DNA of 64,000 nucleotides, from positions 62,437,582 through 62,501,581 of the forward strand of contig OX457068.1 in assembly GCA_949752795.1 (NCBI GenBank). The letters run 5' to 3'. Shown here piece after piece: positions 21,642 through 35,500 of this stretch. Below the pieces are notes generated by a model. The model was not told where the DNA came from. It saw nothing but the letters and a program-made list of their open reading frames with translations, and made no database searches. The position numbers and the translations under genes are program-made. Position 1 is the stretch's first letter. Every line of letters starts with the position of its first letter. The DNA is from Hyperoodon ampullatus (lineage: Eukaryota; Chordata; Mammalia; Artiodactyla; Ziphiidae).

Positions 21642-23209
21642 TGCAGAATTTTACTTAACCAATTCTCATTTCTTCCTGTGTCTCATCACTATATAAAAAC
21701 TCATCCTTTGTACAAACAAGTAAAATGCCAACAATGAATAAGAAGTGAATATTGCACATTTAATGACCAAAATAACTTGTGGTTTTTAAAGGCCACACTA
21801 GGCATGTGGGTAGGAAAAAAGAGTTGAACACATTTAAGAAGTATTTGCTGCCACTTGAGTGATTTAAGCCATTGAAAGAAAAATAAATCCTAAACCTCAG
21901 TGCTCAGGAGATATTACATCAGTACATTAAAAAATAAAGTTATAATGAACAACATTCCTTAGTGGTTTCATTACCCCAAAATAGGGTCAGTAGTTTTTTT
22001 TTCAAGTTATTGTCATCAGAAATCAGGAACCTATCTAGACTGAAGGAAACTTCAACTACCGCCTCTATAGGACACATGATGCCTTTATAATGTGAGAGAG
22101 TCACCACGGACCAGGATCATCACAGACCAGGACAAGGTCAGTATTCGTGCAGGCAAGTTCTTGGCTGGACGCCAAGAACTTTACCCAGCACAACCCAGAT
22201 GCAAATGGAAGATGACAGGAGGGAACTTTTTTTTTTTTTTAAAGCATCATGCTTATTTGCAGCATTATACTCTCCACTTTGCTTAATAAGACAAAGTTAA
22301 CTAAGCAGAAAATTTTTCAGCTCAAAATAAAATTTTACTAGCTCAGAAGAAGGAGTAAAGTTGGTCCAAAATGCAGAGCAGACAGTTTTGAAGGATAAGT
22401 GCAAAGTGCCTTTGATGATAAACTGAGCTCTGATGACAAACCGAGCTCTGGAGCTTGACTCACCACTGATTGAATGTGCTAACCAGAGGGCACAGCTGCT
22501 GAGAGCTGATGCTGCCCACATGTCCAGGGGAGCAAGCTTTGCTGCGTGACCCACACTAGTGTGGCTAATTCCCAAAGCAGAGACCAGGCTGAGGGCACAT
22601 AACCTAAGGAGGCACACTCTCTCGGAGCCAGCAGGTGAGTGCTACCTTACATGTGTGCCCTGGGTGCCTCATTTGTTTTACCCAAGTCCTGACCCTACTA
22701 TTTCTGGGCATGGCCCTTTTCTAATAACGTGGGCTAATTTGGGCAGTTTTCCCAAAGGGCAGCCCTGGCAGACATCATGGGGGCAAAGGACTAACTAAAA
22801 GCACTAGGCATTTCGTTTGATGAAGGCTGAGGGCTGGGCAGACGGGCAGGGTCAGAGGTGTGATGAGGTATGAAAATTTCCAAAGGTCTGAAGGTCTGTC
22901 AGGAGGGGGCAGGAGAACAGCTCCAGCAGAACCATGACCAGCGTCACCAGGAAGCCAGTTTTAGCCCAGTATAAAGCAGAACTACAACCAAGCTCACCAA
23001 TGGCCACTTGGGCTTGTCCATGAGGGGCGGGACTAGTGGCCACAGGAAAGGGCAGAGGAGAGGCTGGAGGATCAGGGCTGGGATCCCTGCTGAGTGGGAG
23101 ATGGGACCAGATGAGCTTTAATGCCTCTACTGACTTCAAAAGTCATGATTCTATAACATCTGCTTCGTGCTCCAGAAATTATTCATTTCAGGTTTAAAAA
23201 TCCAATAGA

Positions 23210-23515
23210 GAGACTTCCCTGGTGGCGCAGTGGTTAAGAATCCACCTGCCAATGCCGGGGACACGGGTTCAAGCCCTGACCCAGGAAGATCCCACATGCT
23301 GCGGAGCAACTAAGCCTGTGAGCCACAACTACTGAGCCTGCGCTCTAGAGACCATGTGCCGCAACTACTGAGCCTGTGCTCCGCAACGAGAAGCCTCCGC
23401 AATGAGAAGGCCATGCACCGCAAAAAAGAGTAGCCCCCAACTTGCCACAACTAGAGAAAGACCGTGCGTGGCAACGAAGACCCAATGCAGCCAAAAAATT
23501 AATTAATTAATTAGT
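23210..23515 (+). mobile_element. CHR SINE in the EPG5 3' UTR region, antisense to EPG5
   Basis: 'acttccctggtggcgcagtgg' head, body rich in 'gccacaactactgagcctg', and tail '(ttaa)n'. A perfect 17-bp duplication, tttaaaaatccaataga, lies at 23193-23209 and 23516-23532. Confidence 0.92.
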
Positions 23516-26353
23516 TTTAAAAATCCAATAGAAAACTGTGTCTCACCTTCACTCGAAAGGAAGAAAGGGCATGGACACTCTCACTTGCACAACGTGGATA
23601 CACTGACTGGGAGGAAGGGGGTTGGCACTTGGTTAAAGAGAGGGTGGGCTGCTCAGGGGTTTTCATTTTCTGGACCCAGCTTCCCCCACCTCGAAGAACT
23701 GAGAGACTCAGTCAACCTCGAGGAGGCAGACGTGACTGTGCCAACAGGCTGATCGTGAAACCACCAGCGACTCGTGCCAGGAGCTTCACGAACATGGAGG
23801 GTGGGCCCTGGCCCCATTAGGCTGAGCAGACACATCAGCAGGACCTCCCTCCCTGGCATCTGTGCCTGCAGCTTTCTGCAGAGTTAGCAACGGGAGCCAG
23901 GAGATCAGGGGGTCAAGGGTGCCTCTCTGGCCCATCCTGTGTGAACTGCAGAAAGGAGAGTGGAGAAGAGAAGAGGTGCTTTTCATCAAGCCCAGGAAGC
24001 TGCTCTGCATCCCCATATGAACCAGAAGCCACTGCTGGCCACGTATGGGGAAAGTCTGCACTAGGGCACCTTCAACGCCGCTCCAGCACATAGGTGCCTT
24101 GGTCTTACTGACCCAGGTATCAACATGCAGCACTGGTAACTGTCTCTGAAACAGGCCCTGCGCTCTCTGGAGGTGACTATTTTGCCAACAAAGCTCATTA
24201 TTCCTGAAAGCCAGTGGGCAGACCGGTCTATTCTTTCCCAGGAGGCTACAGCAACATTGCCACCTTCTGAACTATCTTAGTGTCGTTAAAGCAATTTCTT
24301 AGCCCAGAGCCTCTCATAGGAACCTATGTGGTGAGTAAACCTTCCACTGTTAAGCGTGAGAGGAAGTACTTTTACCGACCATCTCTAATGATCAAGTTAC
24401 AGTGTCAAAAAAAACAGATGACATCAGGCATAAAAAAATCTGCATCAACTTTAACAACTGAAATACTTTACAAGATAGTGTGATATCCCTAAAAATCAGA
24501 TTCTTACCAGCTACAACCAAAGATTGATTTATTTTTTATAATTTTTACAGAGCAAATACATTATAAATATTATAAACCTTCAAACATTAAGATTAAACAT
24601 AATTTTCTTTAAATGTATGTACTGTCACTCAAAAATTTCATTTTAGGATACCAATAATTATATCCTCCTCAAAGAAAACAGCACACAGAATATTTCCTGT
24701 CATAAAATCTTTGTTGCCAAATCAGCCATGGAACTGTTCACAGCTTCTAAAACGTGTAACAAGGAAAGCTCTGAGATGCGTCCCTCAGAGATGGACACTT
24801 AGTGGCCTACAGAACTTGGAGGCTAACAGGGATGATCTCTACCAGAGCATTTCCGTGGGGCAGAACTGTTCAGTCCAACTAAAAAGATTCAAAATAAAGA
24901 ACAGCTCCTACACACTTCCAAATGTTGGGGGAAGCACCCCAAAACGATATTTGGAAAGAGATTATCACTCAGTTAATTTATACCCCAATCCCCCTGCTAA
25001 AAGCTCTCAGTGACCAAGACATTTTTAGGTAAATAGCCTCGGGCTATAGATAACCTGCAAGCAAAAGACACGTTATGCCAGCTGGACAAACAAATCAATT
25101 TTGAGCCAACAGAATTATGAATATGATGACAGAAGTCAAGGTGCGAATTCCGGGGGGTGGGGGGGACATGACAAGAGCAAGCAGATGGCAGCAAAACACG
25201 GCAACATTGCAGACAGGCTTTGGTAAAGAACAAACTGTTAACAACAGAAGGCACGTGACGATTAAAAAAAAGCCCAATTTCAGTTAAGTCTCCTGACCTG
25301 ACCCAGTTTCCACCGACCAGTGTTTCAGCAGGTTTGCTAGCTTCATTTGAGTTTAAATCTGGAGTGATAAAACAAGCAGGAAACAGAGAGTCAAGTTCTC
25401 TGTCTCCGTCTCTCTCAACAGCAGGACCTTCAGATATCAAACTTGCTGTCTGGAAAGAGCTGCAAATGTACATGTCTACAGGGGCCAAATAAGACATGAA
25501 GGAAGGAGCGGGCTGGGGTATGACCAAAGGGAATGTACGTCTACAGTGCACTGGAGAGATGAAGCCCTGTCTACACTCTCAGCCGTGGTGATCGAACAAA
25601 ACACATCTGTGCACGACATGCTCCCCACAGACCGCCAGCACGCACCCCCAATGTAGACAAATGGCTCCTTCTCTATGAGGACACATGGCTGGATGGAAAT
25701 GGACTTGTCACCATCTCTGCTGTCCACTATAATCAGGATCGAGTGGTCACATTTTAGACAACGACTCACTTTGATTCAGCATTCTTATCTCCCTTCTGAG
25801 AGGAAAACATAATAATTTAAGCTGGTATATTTCCCCACATTTGAGAAATGCAGAAATTTTCAAAGCTTTTTTACTTTGAAGGAACACAATTGGGATTCAA
25901 AAGTGAGGGTTCAACACGATTCCCAAAGTAGTTATATCTGGCACAGGAGTCTTGACATTTAAATGAAACAGGAGAAGACAGAAGTGGAGACATACGAAAG
26001 CACCCCACCTGGGGTCTCATGAGATGACTGGATATTCGGCAACTGAGAGTGGCTCTCTACCCAAGGAGAACTTCGTAAGTTCTCTTGTTGGCTGAACATA
26101 AAAATTACAAAGTCCCTGGAACATTTTAAGACCTAAGGACAATAAAGATGTAAAAAAAAAAAAAAAAAGAGCTAAGGAAACACACACATACACATGTGCA
26201 CATGCACAACAATTATCTAGTGCCCACCAACTTGCATCTCAGTCAACTAATTCATTGGCCAAACTGAAGTGAAATTGAGCAAAGTTATTTGTGCAACAGC
26301 AAAGTTAAATGTAAACATAAAAAGCAACAGGTTTATCAAGAGCCTCAGTGTTA

Positions 26354-26536
26354 CTATCGTATGTTGTCCAAATAATGCACTTCTGGATAGAGACAGTTCA
26401 CAAGAAGAGCCAGGAAGCTTTTCCCATCTTGGAGGCAATGGCCAGGACGCTTTATAAATTGTGCGGCTTGCAATATCTGATCCTGGTATTCAAGGTACTG
26501 CTTACTTGCTGTCAAGGATTCAAGAGCATTCAGAGC
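26354..26536 (-). CDS. EPG5: EPG5 last coding exon (window exon 15)
   Basis: Encodes [20 protein letters not shown] through [10 protein letters not shown] and stops with TAG at 26354-26356. Acceptor CTTTTAG, 60 codons plus stop. The C-terminus matches human EPG5 (HYLDHIR) apart from one residue. Confidence 0.96.
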   Translation of the reverse strand, partial: ALNALESLTASKQYLEYQDQILQAAQFIKRPGHCLQDGKSFLALLVNCLYPEVHYLDNIR

Positions 26537-29500
26537 CTAAAAGACATGGAAGACAAGAGGGTTAACCCACGGATGCGTATAACATGATTCCCGCAGGCGT
26601 AGCACACCTGCCGACATCATCTGGTGCAACTGTGAGCCTCCGGGGAAGCCTACAGAACTGGAACTAGATGTCTCAAAGGCAGGCACTGATCAACCACAAG
26701 CAGAAGGAGGCCGGCAACCCAAGCTTCTCTGGCGTCTGCCGCCTTCCACATCCAGCCTTCCCTCTGCCTGGCCTGTGCTGTTTCCCAACCCCTCCCCCAG
26801 AGTGCCACTGCTGAGCCAGGCTGTCCTCCTGCTTTGTCCTCCTCGCCCCGGTGCCAGCACTGCAGCCCTCCCCGCCAGATCATCTACTGCCTCTCTTCCT
26901 GGAGACTCAACCGGAAACCACGGGCATCAGCTTTAATTTGCTGTTGGGTTTGTTCTCAGATTACAAAGTAATGTCGTACTAAACCGTGTAACTAGATGGA
27001 ATTCAGAAGAAGCCAGTGGTTAAGTGCTGCTGAGGGTGAAGGATAAGGTTGTTCTATCAGCCAACAAACACAACGGACAGATCAAGTTCCTCTGGCTTCC
27101 GCCCAACAGAATTGACTTATTCCCATGCTTTTCTTCGGGAATAAAGAAAGAAAAACATTCTTTACTTCCATAATTTTAATTTTTCCTCCCTTCATACTGG
27201 GAGAAGAGAAGAGAAAAAGACTGTATTTAGAGAAAACAAACAAAAAATCAGAACAACGGTTCTTGGGGGGTAGGGAGTTTTGTTTTTCAGCTATACGAGC
27301 TCACCCACCCCGAGCATTCTGAGTGTGAACTGTGAAGTGCCACTCTCCTGCCTCTCTCATTTATGGGGACCACTGCACTAGAGGATAGAGACTAAAAGAT
27401 GGAATTTGCTTGGCTCAGTAAATAAGGAGGGAGAAGATTTTTTGAGGATAGTAAATGAACAGGCAGCTTAGAAATAAATTACCAAGTGGTTTAAGACAGA
27501 AGTTTTGGGGTTGAAAATCAACAATGGAAGGGATTTTGGTACCAAGCTAACTGCTGTATGAACGGAGTCAATCTAAGAACAAGAATCAGTGGGAACAGGC
27601 ACTCCCACTAACCATAGCGTCCATATGTCTCTCTCTTTCTCTCTCTCCCCTTTCTTTTGTAAAAAGAACAGTCTACTTTGACAGTTTGCCTAAGAATAAT
27701 CATTTTATACAAAGTTGACTTCTTTCCAGTCTGAAAACCCTGATGACAAGTATGTCATCACTTAAGTCTAAAGGAAGGCCGGCAAAGGCTGGCAAGGCCT
27801 GGGCGACCTGCCGGCCGCAGCTAAAGCAAAGCTATGCTCCAGGTGCTGGTGGGCACAGGAGAGCAGACTTCTCAAATGCAGCCTGAAATGCAGGGCACTG
27901 ACTTCACAACCGCCCCCTGGGACACTCATCTGCCCACTTGTGACGGCTCTTAGACGACATTAGGGATGCAAATGGTGGTTGTCTAATCAGCCAGTGACAA
28001 GTATCGGGTACTGTAAAAACCAAGATGCCTGTGAAGAACCTGCTGATTTTTTCGCTTCACCTTTGCTCTTAATACCAAGATATCACACTGTACACGGCTG
28101 GCTTAGACATGACAATGCCGCAAAAGACAAGAGCTGAGGGATCTAAGCATTTACCGTGTACAGAGACGGTACTGCAGAGCAACAAGAGCGTGACACTGGA
28201 CCCGGACAGGCCCAGTGAATCCCAGCCCCAGCCCTCAGGGGCTGTGTGATTTGGGACAAATTACTTAGTCTCCTTCTGTCTCCATTTCCTCATCCACAAA
28301 ACCAGGATAATAAAAGTTCGTATTGTATAGGGTTGTTATGAGAATTAGAAGAGTTAAAATTTTAACTCGTTAACATCAAGTGAGTTAAAACTTATAACAG
28401 TGCCTGGCATGCAGTAAGCACTCAAGAATGCCAGCCATCATTTTATATTATATACCTTTGTACCTGGCCAGCCTGTTTATGGGTGAAAATAGTTATGGGA
28501 ATGGGGGACCACTACCATGTAGCCTTCCATGTTTTTAGAACAAACTATTTTTCACAGCTACCATTTTGTCCATGTCAGCCAACACTGGTCAACCCACAGA
28601 CTCACAAAACAGAACCACCGCCTTGGCTCCAAGTTAAAGCCCAGCTAACCTCTATTGGTCTCAACTGTAGTCTCATCTTCTGTGCCTGTCCCCAGCCCCA
28701 GCTTGTGACAGGTCAGCACACAGTCATGTCATCAGAACCAAATTCGATCCTAGATTGGCTTGCCCATGGCCTTGCTTCTTCTACAAGGTTAGTAACAGGG
28801 CTCTGGGCAAGTGCCTACAAAAACTGGTTTAAAATCCGAGGCAGATACATGCGTTAACCATTTTCCAGTTAGTAGAGCCCACCAGGTCATCATCACCAGG
28901 TCATCACGTGTAAAGAGTACAGGTGCCACCTCCCTCCTCCTGTGGAAAACTTCTAGCCCTTAACCACAAAGCTTTTTACTGACCTGCTGAGCTTTCAGGG
29001 TCAGATGTAATTCAGAGCCCGGCTTCAAACGGATCTGATCCTTGGCAGGAACCTGAACTGAAAGAAAGGCAGCCATGGCTCGGGCAGCCACTCGGAACCT
29101 TAAGTGTTAGGGAGGGATTAGAAGAAGTAAATGACTATTAAAGTAAGCATTTTAAAATAAATACCATATTTTCTGTTAGAAAATAAGATGAACACATCTC
29201 CAGACCTACTGTTGTTGTTAGCCTCTTCAGGAAAACTGTAAATATGATCAAGGAGTCTTTATCTGCCCTTCCATTATCACCACCCAAACAATGAAAACAT
29301 AATTCAGTCTCAGGAATCAAAGTGTTGGCAAAGATACAGAATAACTGGAACTCTCAGCCACGGCTGGTGGGAATGTTAAAAATGGTGCAGGTGCTATGGA
29401 GAACAGTTTGGCAGTTCCTCAAGAAGTTAAATATAGAGTAACCATGTGACCCAACAATTCCAAAAGAACCGAAAACAGGTGTTCTAACAAAAACTTGTAA

Positions 29501-32500
29501 ATAACTTTCACAGCAGCACTATTCACAATAGCCAAAGAGTGGATACAATCCAAATGTCTATCAACTGATGAATGGAAAAACAAAATGTGGTGTGTCCATA
29601 CAATGGAATATTATTCAATCATAAGAAGGAAATAAGTACCAGTGCATGCTAAAATATGGATGAGCCTTGAAACTTTATGGTAAGTGAAAGAAGCCAGACA
29701 CAAGAGGCCACGTATTACGTGATTCCATTTACATGAGATGCCCAGAACAGGATATACATAAAGTCAGGAATCCATCAGTTGTTGCCAGAGACGTGGGGAA
29801 GAGGGGAAGAGGGAGTGATTGCTTAGTAGCTACAGGATTTCCTTTTGGGATGACAAAAATGTTCTGGAACAAAACAGTGGTGATGGTTGCAACAACATTG
29901 TGAATGTACTAAACGCCACTGAACTGTACATTTTATCATTTTTTTTCTGGCCACGCCACACGGCATGCGGGATCTTAGGTCCCCGACTAGGGAACGAACC
30001 CATACCCCCTGCAGTGCAAGCGCAGAGTCTTAACCACTGGACTGCCAGGGAAGTCCCTGAATTGTATATTTTAAAAGGGTTAGCATGATAATTTTATGTG
30101 ATGTGTATTTTACAATTTAAGTGAATCAAATCACACAGTCCTGCTAAATTCTACCACAAAGGAGTACGACGTTAACTGGTTTGGATTGGGTGGCTCCCAA
30201 AGTTGCAGCAGGCTATTCCATAAGAATGCTGACATCAGAATAGTAAGAATTCCTTTCAAACCAGATAAGGCCTTTAAAAGAAAACCATGATGCAGATAGT
30301 CTTAGGAGATAAACTGGGGCTAGTGGCAAATTCTTTCACACCTTGGAATTTTTAGCAACAAAAACTTGAATGTATTTCTCATTACTTATCCTTCTAATCA
30401 GTTAACTTCCACTCATCTTGACTTAACAATTCTGCTAGACCAAATCCCTCATGGAACCTGGGTTTCCCTGACAAAGTGCTGGCAGTGAAGCAGCTGACCG
30501 GGGTATTTTAACCTAAACTTGCACACCGTCACTGGCTCAAAGACAAAAAGCAATGTGTAGTGTGGTCAGGTTACCAAGTCAAGATACAATGAGATACTGC
30601 TAAAAAAAAGTCTTTGAACATAAAAGTTGTTTTAAAACGGAAAAAATAAACACCCTTTTTAAAATGTAAAGATGTAATCAGGCTCTGATTGTTTTCTTCT
30701 TAATCTCTGGGAGGACCCTAGCTCAGCTCCTAAATAGAAAATCTACCAAGTATTACACCCCCTAGGTATGTGCAGGTGTCTGTGGCCCGTTTAGAAAAGC
30801 AAGAGCAGGTGCTTCCTCACCTGTTAGACAAGGGCGACTTCCGGCCCAGCCCAATTGCCCTGAGAATCCCTGAACTGAGCCTCTCCTCGGCCAGCAGGCT
30901 CTGACGGGCCTGAAGCATGAGCAGAATTCGAATGACAGACTCCGTCAAGACCGAGTCATTCTGCTCGGTCTGAACCAGGGACAGCTGCAGGACTTGGTGC
31001 CACCACAAAAACAGCTTTGCTTCTTCCTGCATAGAGCTGGGGGGAGGGGGGAGGAAAATCAGATTCAGAGTAGATTCTTTCCACTCTCATTTAACTGAAA
31101 GTCCACACGTGAGTTTTAAGTGTAAGGGACATTTAGTACTTTCAAAGCTTAGGCTGACAGGTAATGCTGTTAATAAAGTATTTGGACAATAAAGGAACAG
31201 CTGACATTTATTGCCCCTTCTACATGCCAGACAGCATATATGAGCTCGACGTCCTTTCACTTAATCAAGTGAGGTAAACATTGTTGTCCCTACTTAACGG
31301 ATACGGAAGCTAAAGGTGGTGCTTCAAAATACCTGTTTTAGGAAATAAAAAGCCTGCTCAGAAGATCGGCCCATGCAAGGAACATCTTTCTAAAATAGGT
31401 GTCACTGTACCTCATAGCCTTGTTTGTTTCTTATGTATCACTTGGGTCTGTGCACTTAAATGGACATTAACTTAAACCCAAATTCAAGCTACCCCAATCC
31501 CATGGGTCGGCTGTAGGCAACCGGAGGGCCAGTATACCTTGGATACACCTGTTCCAACCACTGGCTTAAGAGAAGCAGCACTTTCATTTCGTTCCTTAGC
31601 GTCTGCTCACTATTTAGACACTGAAGCAAGTAGACATAGAGAGTCAAGTAGCTGCCGAGGGACAGGCACTCCTGCAGAAACTCTTCGATGGTGAGCTCGG
31701 GAACTTGAAGGGACACCAGAATGGGGCCCCAACCTAAATTCTGATTGAGGGAGCCTAAGAAAAGAACACCAAGAGGTAGAGAAAGGTAAGAGCAAGAATC
31801 AAACTATTTAACTACCTAATGAACCTTTTCACTTTAAAAGCTTCATGTCGAGAAAACACCACTCACATTGACCCTGGAGGGCCTGACAATGCCTCATGGC
31901 TTGGACTGGAGGCCCTCACTCTAAATGCCTTTGTCCTGGCTGCCAGTGCAGAGGGTACAATGAAGTCAGGTATCATGGCTGCATTTTCATAAATCACCTC
32001 TTTCACCATATTATGATCATTAAAATCACATGTAGACACCGCCTCTCCCAGTTATCTAAGAATTTTAACTTTACCTAATACCATTTTTAAGTATGTTATG
32101 AATACTTATGCTTTTCCGAGGGGTATTATTATTACTCTATCCTTCATAAGCATTTTTTAATTATCAAAGTTTAGTTTGACTCATATCTTGACAGAAATTC
32201 TTGAAAATGTTTCACAAATTAAAAAAACAAATTTAATTTTAGCAACAAACAGTAAATAAACTTGGAGCAAGAGTGTTATCCTAATGGTTCTCAATTCTTT
32301 TGGGAGGAATGGGAGCAGGGTGACATGGTGACACACATAGCACCTTCCACAGGGGGACATGGGAACATGGATTATTCACATGTTGTTAAGAAAGGGCATG
32401 GGCAGGTTGCAGGCACTTCCTAGCATTCTCACTCCAGTACCCTTCGTTCTCCCCTATTGTGTGCACTATGACGTATATCTGGGTAACAGAGTCGAGAAGT

Positions 32501-35500
32501 ACTGCTCTGAGGAATTCTTTTTAACCAGATCAGGCTGTTTCCAGAATCTGAGAGTTTAGAGGCAGGAAATAAGAAGACAAAGCGGGAGTGGGGGGCGGGA
32601 GGGGAGGTGGGAAGAGAACTCCGTAATAGTTTAGAACACATGACAAAATGCAGTAAGAGGACATATGAAAATCTTTAACAAGTGACAAAATAGAGAAAAT
32701 TAATACAGTGGATCATTATTATAAAGATTCTGGTATATAGCATTTGCTTTTAGGACTATGACTAGGCCTATGACATACACAATTTGCCTACCATAAAAGG
32801 ATTGGTCTGACACTCCAAAGCCCACATAAAATGAATTAGAGGTTCCCTCTCTTGAAACATGATGGTACCAACATGGGCCAAAATTTCTCATGCTAACTGC
32901 ACATCTTTATGAAAAAAACAAACTATATTCTGAAACATCAACAACATTTACAGAGATATTAGAACAGTACAATCCCTCAACAGGAAGGGTCTGGAAAGGT
33001 ATCTCCTTCAGACAAAGCTTTAATCTTTCTTGGAAAAGATGGGTCTACTGAGAGCCTGACATGACGGTCCTCTTACCCTCTTTGAAGTAAGCAGTGATGC
33101 AGGCTTCCGTCGTCTCGGCCATGTGGCGGACGGAAGCCAGGCTCTGGCAGGCGGCTGTTAACAGGGGCAGAACCACCAGCCCATGCACTTTCTGCCCAAT
33201 CCAGGTCTGGATACTGCCTCGGAGGAACTCTGCTGTTGGGATAGTCGCGTTGTTCATCATCATTAGGACTTCCATAAAGAGGCTGCTGAGGGCCATGTGG
33301 CGGGCCTGGCTGTCCAGATCTGAAGGGGAACATAGCCAACATGTTTGCAAAAGGCTGCTGGTATGACGATGTGAATGTGATAAAGGGAACAATGGTGCTT
33401 CAAGCTAGCTGCTCTCCAGGGGCCAGAAGGAAAATCCTTCTGTGTTTAGCTTTTAAGGATAGGATGTGGCACATACATACTTTGTAAGAGCAAAGCAGGA
33501 ACTACTGCGAGATCCTTGGTTACAGCGTGTGGCCAAGCGATACTTTAATAAATAGACAAAATACATAGATCTCAGGAGTCATTTGGTAAACTAGAAACAG
33601 TACCTCCACCCCTACCAATGCCAAAGTTGTAAATAATTCTAGAATGATTTACACAGAATGAAGGCTACTATTTAAAACTAAATATAAAAGGAAAGTAAAA
33701 ACCTTTTTACAGACTCCTAACAGCAGCTCTTTTATTTCTTTATTTTTTAGATAAGAAAAATGGACAGACTGGGTCTCTCCAAAATATTAAAAGTGAAAAA
33801 AAGAATACAACACAAGAAAAAGAGCAAATTCATTTTAAAAGAGAACTGCAAATAAGTGACTGAGGTAGATTCCTTCTTCACATCCAAGAATAGAAAATAT
33901 TTTTCAGTGAGGGTGTGTTGAGAAAACTATTCATCAGGCATAATTTGTTTTTTTCTTTTTCGGCTGTGCTGTGCAGCTTGCGGGATCTTAGTTTCCCGAC
34001 CAGGGATTGAACCCGCGGCCCTCGGCAGTCAAACTGCAGGGTCTTAGCCACTGGACAGCCAGGGAATTCCCTTCATCAGGCATAATTTTTGCCAACTATT
34101 TCTAATTCTCCTTGAGTTGGGTTCATTGTTTTAAGGGAATAGAATTGTGGCTTTCTCACCTCCAGGCTTTGGTATTTATGTCAACACGAGTGGGGAGGTC
34201 TTATCACACCCATCAAACCAAATTCACCCACTTGCACAGTGTACAATAAACCCTAACTTAATGTTATCATAAGATCTACTGATTATCAAGCAAGGAATTT
34301 TTTAAGCATTATATGTTTGTGAATCTACTTTTTTATGTATAAATATTCTTGGTAATAAAGGCCTTATCTCTGAATTCCAGGTGAATAAATTTTTTTTCTG
34401 ATTTTAAAAAAAATTTTATTTTGTCATTGAAGTACAGTTGATTTATAATGTTGTGTTAATTACTGCTATACAGCAAAGTAACTCAGTTATACATATATAC
34501 ATATATATATACATTTTTTTCATATTCTTTTCCATTATGGTTTGCCACGGGATATTGAATTTAGTTCCCTGTACTATAGAGTAGGACCTTGTTGTTTATC
34601 CATTCTATATATAACAGTTTGCATCTGTGAATAGCGATTTTAATCTATTTTTTAGTTATGATTCATGGGAACAAAAAATGATTGCAATAAGCCTCTTAAT
34701 AGATCGCAGCCTCTCCCCTTCCCATTCATCAACACAGCCAACAAATGTTGTTCTTAAAAACCAGAACTGATCCCATCACTCTTCTGATTAAGATCTTTCT
34801 AGAACGCCCTTCACTCCATTGCCTGGCTATTATTCAATCTTCATGGCCCAGTTACATACGACCAACTCTAAATCAATTTCTCCAGTATTGCCTGCTAATT
34901 CTTCTTTTTTTTTTAACTAGTTTGCATATCCCAAGCCGAGGGATATGCAAACTAGTAGATGATGTCAAACGTTTAAAAATGGTTGTACTAATTTACTCTG
35001 TGATCAGCAGTATATGAGAGTTAACACTGATCCACATCCTCACCAACATTTGGTATTGAAAACTTTTTAATTTTAGCTATTCTGGTGGATGTGATAGAGT
35101 ATGCCATCAAGTTCTTAATTTGCATTTCCCTAAATATTAACAAGGTTTAGCATGTTTTCATATGTTTACTGGTTATTTGAATATTCTCTTTTGTAGAATG
35201 TCAATTTAAGGGTCTTGTTCATTTTTTTTACTGGATTGTCTTTTTCTTCCTTATTTTATCCAGTGTGACAATCTTAGTCATTCATATTTAATGTAATTAC
35301 TGATGTGAGTGGGTCTAAATCTACTATCTTACTATATGCTTCCAATTTGTCCCTCCAATTCTACATTCCTTTTTCTCTCTTCAAATATTCTTTTAACATT
35401 TTCATAGTGGTTATCTTACAAATTACAACATGCATTCTTGATTTTTCAAAGTCTGATGTTAACTGGTTCCCAGACAATGCTAATTTCCTATTACCTTCCC

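Larger units (their letters stand above)
21620..26353 (-). other. EPG5: Probable EPG5 3' UTR
   Basis: Sequence downstream of the EPG5 stop without further exons. The far end is set at the AATAAA at 21636-21641; the length of about 4.7 kb fits the long 3' UTR I recall for human EPG5. It contains an antisense CHR SINE (23210-23515), a T14 run on the + strand (22227-22240) and an 18-bp imperfect tandem duplication at 22414-22449. An earlier AATAAA at 24528-24533 may give a shorter form. Confidence 0.45.
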
